Part shown: positions 21,649-32,898 of the stretch, in pieces
How the letters are laid out: each line of letters begins with the position of its first letter
Numbering within the stretch: position 1 is the first letter of the stretch
From: Stramenopiles sp. TOSAG23-2
Lineage: Eukaryota; Sar
NCBI GenBank assembly: GCA_900128395.1
Contig: LT649294.1
Coordinates: 1 to 44,234 of the forward strand
Length of the DNA stretch: 44,234 nucleotides
Direction of reading: 5' to 3'
The notes under the pieces: model-generated
Database searches by the model: none
What the model was told of the DNA's origin: nothing
The model's input: only the letters and a program-made list of their open reading frames with translations
Made by a program: the position numbers and the translations under genes

Positions 21649-21836
21649 AATATAAGAGTGGTGTGGTGGTATAGAGTGGTAGTGATAATAGTAATAAAGT
21701 ACACTCTGTTTTATTTCCATGTGTAGGGTATGTATAAAATATGATGGACGAACTGCGTACGAGAGTCGAGAGTAAACAAAAAATACGTGTGGTAAAAAAA
21801 ATTACGACGTAATTTGAGAAAAACATCATCTCTCTT

Positions 21837-22352
21837 TTAAATTATCTCAATAATACTCGCAAATTGTTCTGCATACTTAAATTTTTTCTTATCTTCTTCA
21901 CGTAATATTGCTTTATCGACACGTTCACGTATTTTCCGTTCTTTTGTTCGTATTGCACGTTTTGGTAATGATAAATCAATTTTATCTGTTAAATCATTTA
22001 TATTTTTAATATTTGTTGTTGGTGAATGAATATTAATTAAAATAAATACATCTTGAACTATTGTGCCATTCCGAGCAACACATTTAAAACTGCCATTTTC
22101 ACCAATTTGTTTATTTACACGCAAATCAAAATTTTCACTACTTTGCTTGGTACGTGATATACGAGCAGGATTACATTTTATTACATCATGATAATTATTA
22201 TTGACAAACGTTTTTAAGACATTAATTAAATTTGGACAATGTGTTGAATGAGTTGTAGTGATTTTTTTCATTACTTCTTTCGTCGTATAGTTTCGATGAT
22301 ATTTATTGAATATCGGTGATTTCAATGGTATTAAATGTTTGTGGATAAACAT
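21837..22352 (-). CDS. Unknown protein, possibly mitochondrial
   Basis: A 171-residue protein. The N-terminus (MFIHKHLIPLKSPIFNKYHR) is rich in basic and hydrophobic residues and lacks acidic ones up to about residue 25, as in mitochondrial presequences. A compact domain follows (about 35-110) with HCPNLINVLKTFVNNNYHD, CNPARIS, FDLRV and a FKCVARNGTIVQDVFILIN strand pair, and then a basic helical C-terminal tail (about 125-171). Three Cys residues are present, but no CxxC pair. I do not recognise the family. A small mitochondrial matrix or ribosome-associated protein is one guess. The 3' end converges on the V-ATPase gene 188 bp away. Confidence 0.6.
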   Translation of the reverse strand: MFIHKHLIPLKSPIFNKYHRNYTTKEVMKKITTTHSTHCPNLINVLKTFVNNNYHDVIKCNPARISRTKQSSENFDLRVNKQIGENGSFKCVARNGTIVQDVFILINIHSPTTNIKNINDLTDKIDLSLPKRAIRTKERKIRERVDKAILREEDKKKFKYAEQFASIIEII

Positions 22353-23181
22353 TTTTTGGTATTTTTATGATTTTTCGATACTTTCTATCTACAATGTTTT
22401 CTATATTGTTCCTTTCTCTTGTGTGCTGCTTTAGGAGGAAGGAGAGAAAGGGATATATATATATTTTGATCGATCGAATCCGAAAATATTATATAGGTAT
22501 TTTAAAGATATTAGTATACAAACAAATACAAACTTATAAAAATATTAACACCCCACAGTCGTCTATACTATCCTCTGATAAAATTTATAACCATTTGACG
22601 GAAATAACCAAAACAAATACATTTTTATCAATATAAATCTCCGATATTATCATCCTTATAGCATTATACTACAACAGAAACAGTGCTACAGTTTATCCTG
22701 ATTTCTAATATAGTAGGTACATAGCATTATAAATTTGCGAATTTACTTTTTCACTTCAATATTTTTTCTCCGAGAAAAATGACATTTCTTAGTTAAAAAT
22801 ACCTGGTAATAAAACACAACAAAATAACACTATTTATAATGGGAAATATATATACCATAGATGGTCAAAAGGAAAACCATTTACATGTATACATAGTTTG
22901 ATGAAAGACAATATATATATATTAGATGTACGTGAATATATAATTATTTATACAACAAGACGATATAATAAATATTATTATATAAATTATTTACAATTAT
23001 TACCATCTTGATTTTGGATATATATATATACATTTTGAAAAAAAGCGAATAATTAATAATATTAAATTTAAATTAAACGAAAATCACACAATATTTTTTT
23101 TGAAAAATATCTTATATAGTGAAATTGAAGTTATACGAAGAATTAATTTACGACAGTATACATTAAATTGAACATACTATT
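22353..23181. promoter_or_regulatory. Divergent AT-rich intergenic region
   Basis: About 830 bp with no credible coding frame. It is A/T-rich with several TATATA blocks (22455, 22915, 23020). It must contain the promoters of the minus-strand gene starting at 22352 and the lipase-ankyrin gene starting at 23182. Confidence 0.4.
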
Positions 23182-26100
23182 ATGGCATCGTTAGTAAATG
23201 CTGACGCCAGTGAAAATAATACGCCAAAAAATGATAATTTTCTCACTACTGTAACAACAGCGTACTCCAAATCATCATCAACAGCCTCTTCCACAAAAGA
23301 TAAATCAAATACAAATGATACGTCAAAGTCTGAAGAAACATTTTTAAAAATTGTTGATTATGCCACATTTATCAATGATTCATACGATAATAAACCAGTT
23401 ATACATGGGAGTGGAATTAAATGCAAATTTACAGAAGAGCATGCAGATAAAGAGTATACTCACGAGTGCGAGGGCTGGGAACTGCTGTTACATGAAGGCT
23501 ATACGGAAACACCTGATTCAACAGGCTTAATATCACCATCAATATCCGCCGTGAAAGTTTGGAAAGCAGGTACTAAATTATGTGTTGCATTTAAAGGTTC
23601 GAAAACTGCTATGGAATGGATAAGCAATGCTAATATTGGAGAAAACGATAAGATTGTGCCAAAATTACAAGAGAATGATTTATTTAGGGTTGAGGTTGAA
23701 CAACTAAATGAAAGTAAAATTGAAGATGAAACAGAAAATGATTCTAACAACAGTATTCAAAATGATGATGAAGATGATATAGGCCAAAGTGAATCTAAAG
23801 ATAATAATGAGGCACAAGATGAAACACAAAATGAGAATGCCCACCAAGAAGATGCAAGGATTGGCAATGAATCGAAACATAATGACGATGAATCTAAAAA
23901 CAATGACGATGAATCCAAGCAAGATGACGATGAATCAAAACATGATGACGATGAATCCAAAATTGCGGACAATGGCGATGAGGAAGATAATGAAGGCGCA
24001 AACAACAACAACAACGGTGAAAATAGTGAAAATACCACTACCACATGCGCAAAAGTACACCAGGGTTTTCTGGACGGATATCTATTTTTACGTGATAAAA
24101 TTATTCATGCAATCAAGGAGAATCTTAACGAAAACAATCAAGTCATTAACGATTTCAAAGAAATTTGGGTTTGCGGCCATTCACGTGGTGGTTCAATTGC
24201 ATCTATTGCAGCTGTTGATTTAGCAAATAGTTTTAATCTGGAAAAAGGCCAAGTAAAAAGTTTAACAATTGGATCTCCTGCAGTTGGGGATGAATTGTTT
24301 CGTAAATTATATGAAGAAAAAGTTGGATCTGAAAATACATATCGTATGATTAATTATTTTGATCCTGTCCCACGTTTATTTGATTTTGTTAATCCAGTAG
24401 CACGTGCAGTAGCAAAAAAAAATGTAGCAGTACATGTTTGTAAGCCATACATTCTTGATTTTGGGTTTTGGCATGCATACGCAAACCTTGCTATTGATGT
24501 TCATTCCGTCCCTGATAAAATAAAGAAACTTGTAGAAAATGCTTACAAACATCATTTTCGTGCCAATTATTTTAAAAACATGTATGAGTATCGATCGAAA
24601 TGGGATTTTTGGGTGCAAAATATCAAGAAGCTTGACTTCAAAACTATTAAGAATTGCGCATTATCGTTTGTGCGATGTGGTACAGATAAAAATGGTAAAA
24701 CGGTCGTATCTTATGTTAAACATACCGTGTCAACAGTAGCAGGGACTAGTAGTAAAAGTGCCAGTACAACAGTAACAAATGCAATTGTAAATGCAACACC
24801 ACTTGGTTGGATCAATCTTGCTGTTAATGTTGTAGGACATGCTGCAACGAATCTTCACATTCATAAAATGTGGAAAGATCAAACGAAACGATTTGATGCG
24901 CTAGAAACAATAATGACGGATGTGAGAAAAGCAGTTGAAAATGCAGAGGAACGCATGATTAATACGGTTAAAAGCGAAATTGATGGTTTGAAAGTGGAAA
25001 TGAATACAGCTGTTAAGAATTTATCCGATGTTGTCAAAGGTGAATTTGATAACCATCGAATAGAAGCTCTCTCTGCGTCTACAAAGCAACTTTTCAGTTA
25101 TTTAAATGGTAATTATGGAAACTGGGACGATATTAAATCGCAGTATCGAGTACTGGAAAACAATTTATCTTACATGACGGAACATGTGAATCTGAGAGAT
25201 GAACCAGAAGTTTTGACAAAACAATGTACAAAATACGAACTGTTCGCATGCCATGTTGCCTTTCAATGCTTCTTTGAATATAGTGAAAGGGAAATTGATG
25301 GAGGGACAAAAGAAGATATGATAAAGAAGAAGATGGAATCAATTGTACAAGTGACAACAGATACCAATCTTTTGGAAATTATACGCAGTCAATTTGAAAA
25401 AGATGTAAATTTGCATGTCAGTCGAAACAAATATGTTGAAGGCCGAAAGAATCATCTAATTCGCTCCGTAGCACCGCATGTCAGATGTTGTATACAAAAT
25501 CTAGAAAATATTGAAGAGGCAGTACAAATATCAAAATGTTTTGATAGTTTATGTTTACATCTAAATGTATTAAAAGACGATTGCCATGGGTCAATCTTGT
25601 TATCACGTAATTTTCATTTATTATGTAATGACAATAGTAATCGAAATTGCAATGACTCCACAGAAATTGTGTCCAGTGGAAATGTTCTAAGTAATAATAA
25701 ATGGATTTATCCTGTACGAGCGCGTGTTGATTACGATGTACAGGATGTAATTAATGTTGCTAAGTCGTTGTTACATGATGATATATTTATGAAAAAAAAA
25801 TCGATATTTTATAAATTATGTATGCTAGCTACAGTTCTCAAAGAAAACAACGATTTGAAAAACTATAAAAATGCATGTGAGGTTTTAAATGATTTTTTAG
25901 ATGGGTTGTATACCAATGCGTCATTTATATGTGCATGCGAGTCGGGTAATGAAGATCATGTTAAATGGTTTATTGAATTTTATACTATTAAAGGTAGTTT
26001 AGACCATATGATTGATGAAGAAGGGTTGTATAGTACAGGCAGAAGTAAATGGACCCCGTTGTCTGTCGCATGTTTAAATGGTAAATTGAATGTTGTTACA

Positions 26101-27287
26101 ATTTTACTTCAGCACGGTGTAAATGTAGATAAACCTCGTATTCGTGATGGAAAAACAGCTTTGATGTTTGCATGTAGTGAAGGTAATACTGAAATTGTTA
26201 AGCATTTATTAGACCATGGAGGGAAAGTAGGTTTGAAGGATCATGAGAATAAGTCAGCACTTGCATATGCTCTGATTGGAAATAAAGAAGACATTGTAAA
26301 GTCTTTATTAGAAAATGTCACATATGAAATTGCATTAAATGCAAAAGGCAATTTTGAAGAATCATGTCGTGAAATTACAACAAATGAAAAGGGTGCAATG
26401 AAATTATTGCTTAAATGGTTGTGCAAAAAATTAATAGCGAAATATAAGAAAGAATTTCCAAAAGGTACGCCATTAGTATTTGCATGTGAAAAAGGACGTT
26501 TTGAGGATGTGAAATTATTGATTACAGGGCATAATGATGTGAATGGTAGTAATGGTAATAATAATAATAATATGACATTGAAAGAATACGTGAATCAAGT
26601 CGGTAAAGATAGTTGTATGTGCATGTGAAAAAGGACGTTTGGAGGATGTGAAAGTATTGATTACAGGGCGTAATAATGATGTGAATGGTAGTAATGGTAA
26701 TAATAATAATAATATGACATTGAAAGAATACGTGAATCAAGAAGGTAAAGATAGTGGTGGTTTTGGGAATTTACACCTTTAATGGCAGCTGCAGGACACG
26801 AACATTTCCAAGTAGTTAAATATTTGATTGAACAATGTGAAGCTGATCCTAATATTGCTTATAGTGGTGGAAAGAATGCATTACATTATGCAGCACGTTA
26901 TAACAAAAAGGATACGAAGTTGATTGAGTTCTTATTAACTAATATGCCTCTTACTAGCATTAATAAGAAGGAGGACACGAACATTTCCAAGTAGTTAAAT
27001 ATTTGATTGAACAATGTGAAGCTGATCCTAATATTGCTTATAGTGGTGGAAAGAATGCATTACATTATGCAGCACGTTATAACAAAAAGGATACGAAGTT
27101 GATTGAGTTCTTATTAACTAATATGCCTCTTACTAGCATTAATAAGAAGGACAGGCCAAGGTACGGGGAATTGACTCCCCTGGACAGGGCATATCAATAT
27201 AATAATAGTCCAATTCAACAAAAGATCATTGATCTTATACGTTCAAAAGGTGGAAAACGTGCAAAAGAATTAACAACATGGTTTTAG
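23182..27287 (+). CDS. Class 3 lipase-like, coiled-coil and ankyrin-tail protein; 3' end broken by duplications
   Basis: The first 1148 residues read without a break. Residues ~50-420 are a class 3 (α/β-hydrolase) lipase-like domain: LCVAFKGSKTAMEW, VHQGFLDGY, the nucleophile elbow GHSRGGS with Ser334, LTIGSPAVGDELF and the acid-residue region YFDPVPRL. A ~115-residue acidic insert (about 174-289), with seven-residue ESKxxDD repeats, interrupts it. A hydrophobic Gly/Ala/Thr-rich stretch (about 515-560) precedes a coiled coil (about 565-640), then an unknown helical region, and ankyrin repeats from about 910 (TPLSVACLNGK, TALMFACSEGN). The shared tail begins GTPLVFACEKG, but a 139-bp duplication shifts the frame and a stop falls at 26628. 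A 1-base loss near 26770 and a 179-bp duplication break it again. The final ORF runs to 27287 (SKGGKRAKELTTWF). A lipid-hydrolysing effector with protein-binding tail is likely. The 3' end may be damaged or misassembled. Confidence 0.8.
23878..23961 (+). repeat. 21-bp coding repeat (ESKxxDD) in the lipase acidic insert
   Basis: About four to five 21-bp units encode the heptad D-D-E-S-K-x-x, with the variable pair changing (HN, NN, QD, HD). It is low-complexity, acidic and lies within the lipase domain. Such inserts expand by slippage and probably form a flexible surface loop. Confidence 0.85.
26481..26761 (+). repeat. 139-bp near-exact duplication in the lipase-ankyrin gene
   Basis: Copy 1 starts at 26481 and copy 2 at 26620. 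The second has a 3-base insertion (cgtaataat versus cataat) and a few substitutions. The unit encodes ACEKG...MTLKEYVNQ. The offset is not a multiple of three and the frame ends just inside copy 2. Confidence 0.92.
26793..27150 (+). repeat. 179-bp exact duplication of an ankyrin segment
   Basis: Copy 1 is 26793-26971 and copy 2 is 26972-27150. Both begin AGGACACGAACATTTCC and end TTAATAAGAAGG. The unit encodes GHEHFQVVKYLIEQ through SINKK. The offset (2 mod 3) puts copy 2 in another frame. Confidence 0.95.
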
Positions 27288-28394
27288 TTAGTAGTAATAT
27301 ATAGTAATAATATTTTATATATATATTTAATATACTTTTATAATATATCATACACAAAATAAATTGTACCCTCGTAAAATAAATATTTTCTTTTATATAC
27401 TATATATCTGATATTTAATAAAACAATTGAATACAATGATAAAGCTATTATAACGTGTACGTAACCAATATTAAATGATCCATGAGATACTAATTCGATG
27501 CAATAAAGTTTCATAAACGCATTTTAGAAGATTAAAAATGAATAATGTATCACATTTCAACTAAATTCTCACTAGAAAAACGTTGAATTTTAAAAATATC
27601 ATTGTAAAATATATATATTACGATCGTTTATAATATGCAAACCAAATTACAGACACATCAATAAAGATGCACACTACCAAGCGATAATCTAATTATTCCT
27701 ACACGCTATAAATGTATAATAAACATATTTTAAAAAAAGTAACATAATGTATTATAATTATTCATTTTAAAGGTTAACTTTGAATTTTGAAACGCTAGCG
27801 TGAAAGAAACATTTTGCAAGAGATGTGAGGTGTGTATATGTTGTATTATATAAAGATAGAAAGAGAAGCTAGAAGTATACGGTTTGATTTGATAAAAAAA
27901 CAAGACATATGTTATGCACAAAGTTTTCGTAACTTTTTATCTTTTTCATAATGTTTCATGTTTTACAAAATGTGTGTGGAGTGATTCTAAATGTTTTTAG
28001 TAATTTGTAAAGAACGTATCATATATATCATTATCATACATTATTATAAATATTGATATTTATAAATATATATGTCTTTTAGTCCCTCTCTCTGGTCTCC
28101 CTCTCATGCGCACATTTGCCAGATTGATGCATACATTTGATTTCAAAAACTATTGTGTTTGATGTGATATGTATCATATTGCAAACGGCAAACCTCTCCC
28201 CTCTATTTTTATCAAAAACACATTTTGATTTCAAAAAACTAATTTACAATATATTCTACATTTGATTTCAAAAACTATTGTGTTTGATGTGATATGTATC
28301 ATATTGCAAACGGCAAACCTCTCCCCTCTATTTTTATCAAAAACACATTTTGATTTCAAAAAACTAATTTACAATATATTCGAATGTATCATTT
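27288..28394. other. Convergent intergenic region, 1.1 kb
   Basis: A/T-rich spacer between the lipase-ankyrin gene and a converging minus-strand gene. No gene or RNA was recognised. It ends in the 125-bp tandem duplication listed separately. Confidence 0.5.
28133..28382. repeat. 125-bp exact tandem duplication
   Basis: Copy 1 is 28133-28257 and copy 2 is 28258-28382. Both begin ACATTTGATTTCAAAAAC and end ATATATTC. It lies just beyond the 3' end of the minus-strand gene that stops at 28395, so it is probably in or near its 3' UTR. Inside each unit the phrase 'tttgatttcaaaaa' occurs twice, so the sequence had earlier internal repetition. Confidence 0.95.
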
Positions 28395-29644
28395 TTACAA
28401 TCCTAAACTTTTTAACAAATCACTTGTACTTTGTGGTTGTGTTGCTTGTTGTTGTTGTTTTCCTTGTTTCTTGTTCTTTTTTTTATTATTCTTACTACTA
28501 CTACCTTTCTTTTTTTTCTTATTTGCCCCACCTGTCGTTGTCTTCGTATCCTCTTTGTCATCATCAATAACAATAGTAGTTGTTGAACTAGTTCCTTCAC
28601 CTAAATCATCCAATGTTTTATTTAATGTCATTGTAAATATTTGTTCTAATTTCTTATCACGTATATTTAAATGTTGTAAAATATTCAATGCTTGTAAACA
28701 ATGTTTCTTTGCATTACGCAATTCTCCTAATGCAAATTCAACACTTGCAGCCGTGCCAATGCACATCGCTTATATGGATATACATATATGATATATATAT
28801 ATAGTTTGTTGTTAGATATATAATATATATACATTTATATAATATTTACAATAAATAATGGAACAGAAGATATTATTAATAATAAGCGTGACTTACCTGC
28901 ATATTTACTCGTTGTTGTATTGACTAAATATTTAAATGCAATTTTTAAATGCAATAAACTTTTTGAAAAATCTTGTTTTTGTGCATAACTTTGTCCTTTT
29001 GAAAAATGTTCTTTAAATTTTGTAATACGTTCATCATCTTTCAATTGATTGATTTGTTTTTGCGCAGCACTATTGTTCACATCATTACTACTATTGTTGT
29101 TGTTGTTATTGCTTAAGAAATAATCATCAATATTATCAATGCTTGTATTTGTATTATTTAATTCAAATTCTTCTTTTAATAAATCTTCTGTACTAACGAT
29201 TGCTTCAATGCCTTGTGTAACTAATGCTTTTTTACGATTACGTTCTTTTAATATTGCATCTTCTTTCTTTTTCAATCTAGCATCGATTTTCAATTGTTGC
29301 GTTGCTGAAATAGTTTGCTCTTCCGCTTCATTTGCTGCTACAAAGACACCAACTTCTAATGCTTCTTTACGTTTTTCTGCTGCAATTTTACCTTTCGCAA
29401 ATGTTAATAATGAATTTAATTTTTCAGATTGATCTTCTTCATCTGAATCTGTTTCTGGTTCATCTTTATCTGCATTATGTAATATCGATGATACGGTAAT
29501 TTGACCTTTCTTTTTCTTCTTTTTCTTTGTTTTCTTTGCCGTACTATCATTAATCAATGCATCATCACGTCGTTTTTGTTCCTCTGCACTAATATATTTA
29601 CCTGGATTTAATGGGTCATCAAAAACTTCAGTAAATTCTGACAT
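28395..29644 (-). CDS. Two-exon Lys-rich protein with TPR-like helices (unknown)
   Basis: Exon 1 is 29644-28897 and exon 2 is 28768-28395. The 128-bp intron (28896-28769) has donor GTAAGT and acceptor ending TATAAG. Splicing joins phase-1 exons and continues ...TSKYA/AMCIGTAASVEFALG, giving about 373 residues. The N-terminus (MSEFTEVFDDPLNPGKYIS) is followed by a poly-Lys block, acidic and charged helices (about 80-170), an Asn run, and a helical region around the splice site (FSKGQSYAQKQDFSKSLLHL, then ALGELRNAKKHCLQALNIL) that resembles two TPR-type helix pairs. The C-terminus is Thr/Lys/Gln-rich. TPR-like parts bind proteins, and the charged regions suggest a nuclear or cytosolic adaptor. 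I do not recognise a family, and TPR assignment is tentative. Intronless reading would stop early in both halves, so the splice is supported. Confidence 0.7.
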
Positions 29645-30122
29645 TTTGTGTATTAATTATTAATTATTATTATTATTATACTAAAATATTCTATGTTTTT
29701 GTTAATATAACAAAAGATACTACAATACTGTAAATATGTATATATATATTGTGTATATATATTGTATATATGAATTGATAGTTATACAATCACGATTATA
29801 TTATGTATATATACAATATGTATATATGTCTGTATAATTTTTTATTTATTCAAATTTAAATTAAAATTATTCCAATTTATCAAATATATATTATAATATT
29901 AATATATTTAATTAGGGAACGAAGAATAAAAATTGTTGTTATAATTGTTTAAAAAAATAAAAAAGCCAAACACACAAGTATTGTTGTTGAATTTAACACC
30001 CCGTACTCTTTTTTATATATGTTTTATCTTTGTTCAAACGATGTGTTATATATATTCGTATGTTTCTATATATACCTGCGGTGTTGGTGTTTACTGGTTA
30101 GCCGATTGATGCATTTTCATTC

Positions 30123-30350
30123 TATCCATACATGTTTAATATTGATAAATGTCATGTCAATCTATACACATACATAACTACACACTATTGAATACACAAA
30201 GATAGAATCAATGTCATTTTACATATATTAAATACTTCCATCCATACCTGTTTAATCTCGATAAATGTCATGTCAATCTATACAAATAGATAACGACACA
30301 ATATTGAAAACACAAAAATACAATCAATGTCATTTTACATATATAAATAA
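30123..30350. repeat. Older, diverged direct repeat (~115-bp spacing)
   Basis: Segments beginning near 30124 and near 30238 share 'tccatac(a/c)tgtttaat', 'gataaatgtcatgtcaatctatac' and 'caatgtcattttacatatat' with scattered differences. This duplication is older than the exact one that overlaps its right end. Confidence 0.8.
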
Positions 30351-30530
30351 AATATGATTTTTTTTGCCTTTTCGTCGGTCTTCATTACAATTTATTTGTT
30401 GCTGAGGCATTAACGACACAATATTGAAAACACAAAAATACAATCAATGTCATTTTACATATATAAATAAAATATGATTTTTTTTGCCTTTTCGTCGGTC
30501 TTCATTACAATTTATTTGTTGCTGAGGCAT
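30291..30530. repeat. Exact 120-bp tandem duplication
   Basis: Copy 1 is 30291-30410 and copy 2 is 30411-30530. I see no differences. Units begin TAACGACACAATATTG and end GCTGAGGCAT, and the trailing GAGGCAT is then repeated further. Confidence 0.97.
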
Positions 30531-30846
30531 GAGGCATGAGGCAGCCAGCATACAGCAGCGAGCGAGCGAGTGGTATATATATATATATAAAAGTGAAAGA
30601 AATAATACCTACTTTTGTAAAATACGAGATAGAAAAGAAAAAACAGACCCAGTGTTTACAGTATTAGTTGCAACAATACATATACATTTTTTGTTTATAT
30701 ATATATAAATTGTAAATTATAACAACATTTTTACTCCCAATTATTATTAATATTAATTATTACTTAATAATTTGGAATTTCATAAAATATATATATACAT
30801 ATATTATTTTGGATATTGATACATACATCTCTAACGTATAGGAAAC

Positions 30847-32018
30847 ATGAAAATGAATAGACAAGGATCATTGTTGATGGTAGGAACATTAATAATAGCA
30901 ATTCTAATGAATGTATATATTGTATGTATTAATGGACAAGCGCAACAACAACAACAGCAACGACCACCAATGCCACCTCCATCACATGAAGGACATGCGC
31001 ATCAACAACAAGAGCAACAACATATGCCACCACAACAAGGTGGATATCGACCACCGCCACCACCACCTGGTTATGGTGCGCAACAGATGCATTATCAACA
31101 TCATCAACAGCAACAACAACAGGGTGAAGGGAATGTTCCACAATATGGACAACATATGCCCCCACCCCCAAAGTAAGTAAATTATATTATATAATCACGA
31201 CAGATAACACTTTTAATCTAACATAAAAATATTATATATATAGTTATTATCAACATGCACAACAACAACAATATCAACAACATCAACAACAACAACAACC
31301 GCAACATGGAATGCCGCCACCACATATGTATCAACAACAACAACAACATGGAGGATATCAACCACCACCACCACATGGTTATGGATATCCACCACATATG
31401 ATGCATCAACAACAACAACAACAACAACAATATGGACATCAACATCATATGCCACCACCAAAGTAAGTATATATGCAAAATGCAGTTACATTCATATACA
31501 TACATTTATATACAGACGTCTAACATCATATATATATATATATATATAGTTTCAATATGCATCAACAATATTTACAACAATTTATGCCTGGAATGCCACC
31601 GCCACAACAACAACAACACCATCAACATGGTATGCCACCACCACCTCCACCACATCAACAACAACAACAATATGCAAATTGGCAACAAGGTGCTGGTGGT
31701 AATTCAATGCCAAATCCACAACATTTTCAACATCAAGAACATATGCATAATATACCAGGTGCAACACCAAATAGTCAATATCAAAAACAACCGGAAACAT
31801 TTGGTGGACATGGTGGAAAATATGTACCACCACCACCACCACCACCAATCTTACCACGTTTATGGCCAAAACAAGGTGGAGAGAAAGGAGGAAAAGGCGA
31901 TGATGCAGCGACAACCAATAATAATAATAATGATGATCAAAGTGGTAAAGCATCATTGGAAGATAAAATAGCAAAAATTAAAAATGCATTGAAAGAATTT
32001 CAAAAAGATGAGTTGTAA
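30847..32018 (+). CDS. Secreted Gln/Pro/His-rich protein with repeated exons
   Basis: Three exons: 30847-31172, 31244-31462 and 31550-32018. The introns are 71 and 87 bp, both GTAAGT...TATATAG and both in phase 2 of an Asn codon. The joined product is about 337 residues. A signal peptide (about residues 1-31, hydrophobic core LLMVGTLIIAILMNVYIV) leads into a low-complexity chain of Gln-, His- and Pro-rich blocks with Met-Pro-Pro and Gly-Tyr elements. Exons 1 and 2 both end in MPPP(P)K/N, and exon 2 is exactly 219 bp (73 codons), so it could have arisen by exon duplication. The C-terminus becomes acidic and Lys-rich (KASLEDKIAKIKNALKEF). It is likely an extracellular structural, adhesive or matrix protein, and sequence homology is of little use for such composition. 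Confidence 0.75.
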
Positions 32019-32898
32019 AAATATTTCGTGTTGGATATTTTGTATTCAAAATATTTGAAGGAGAATAATGGTTGAAAATCCACGAGAGATTAAATAAAGC
32101 GTGTCTCGATTTACGAGGGAAGTGTATTTAAAAAAGAATTTGTATTGTGTGTGTAATTTAATTTGAAAATCTGAATTTAATAACTACGTAAATCTTTTTT
32201 ATTTATATACACCTGTCACATTAAATTTACTTTTAACTTTATTAATTTTTAAACTCTACGGCCGTATTTTTTTCCCGTTTGTCTTCCTAATATTCCATGT
32301 AGTGAATGGTGCCACGACCATTTGCAATCAACAATATTGTGAGCAATACCTAATATTATGATGCGTTGTATTTCTATGGAATATGACCAATTAAATTGAT
32401 ATGATATAATAATAAATTATGTTTTTGTTTGTAACGACATTTACCAGGAAAAGAAATAGAAAAAACACATAATTTCAACGTTTGAATTCAATAATTTAAA
32501 CGATAAAATAAAATTGTATCAAGACTTGATTGCGTATACATCATTGTTTATAATATCTCCATAGATAATAAATTGTGATAAAATTGTGTTGTATTGTTGA
32601 TATTAAAAATAATAAGAGAAGACGTTTTAACTTTCATTAGATTGTCGTTATTAATTTCTATTTTTTTTACCATAATTATTTTAATTCAGTGTAAACAATG
32701 AAGTAAAACGAAAGACTGGAATAATCAGGAGAGTGTTCTTTTGTCTTGTGTGTGTGTCGTCTGTCATGTACGAATGGTGTGTTGGCGGTCTACGATGTAT
32801 ACATATATCTGAAAAAAGTTTAATAGAGGGTATTTTTTAGATTGTGTATTTCATTAATTTACTTCAATATTTATTTAATTTTTTATGTTTAAATTTTT
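32019..32898. other. Convergent intergenic region, ~880 bp
   Basis: Spacer between the secreted Q/P/H-rich gene and the converging XK-like ankyrin gene. A/T-rich, no gene or RNA recognised. A TGTGTGTGTCGTC stretch is near 32745-32760. Confidence 0.5.

Larger units (their letters stand above)
29645..30846. promoter_or_regulatory. Divergent intergenic region with layered repeats
   Basis: About 1.2 kb between two divergent genes. No gene was recognised. TA-rich blocks at 29735-29835 and 30570-30588. The centre (30120-30545) is built of direct repeats of two ages, listed separately, ending in a short GAGGCAT microsatellite (about 30523-30545) and a GCGA run. Confidence 0.45.

Noticed and set aside
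27730-27921. 63-residue minus-strand frame in the spacer
   Set aside because: Composition is that of random A/T-rich DNA, with no recognisable signal.
28133-28382. CRISPR-like array
   Set aside because: Only two copies of a long unit with no spacers, and the organism is eukaryotic.
31213-31505. Several minus-strand frames opposite the Q/P/H-rich exons
   Set aside because: They are Val/Asp/His-rich complements of CAA/CCA codons, so they are artefacts of low complexity.
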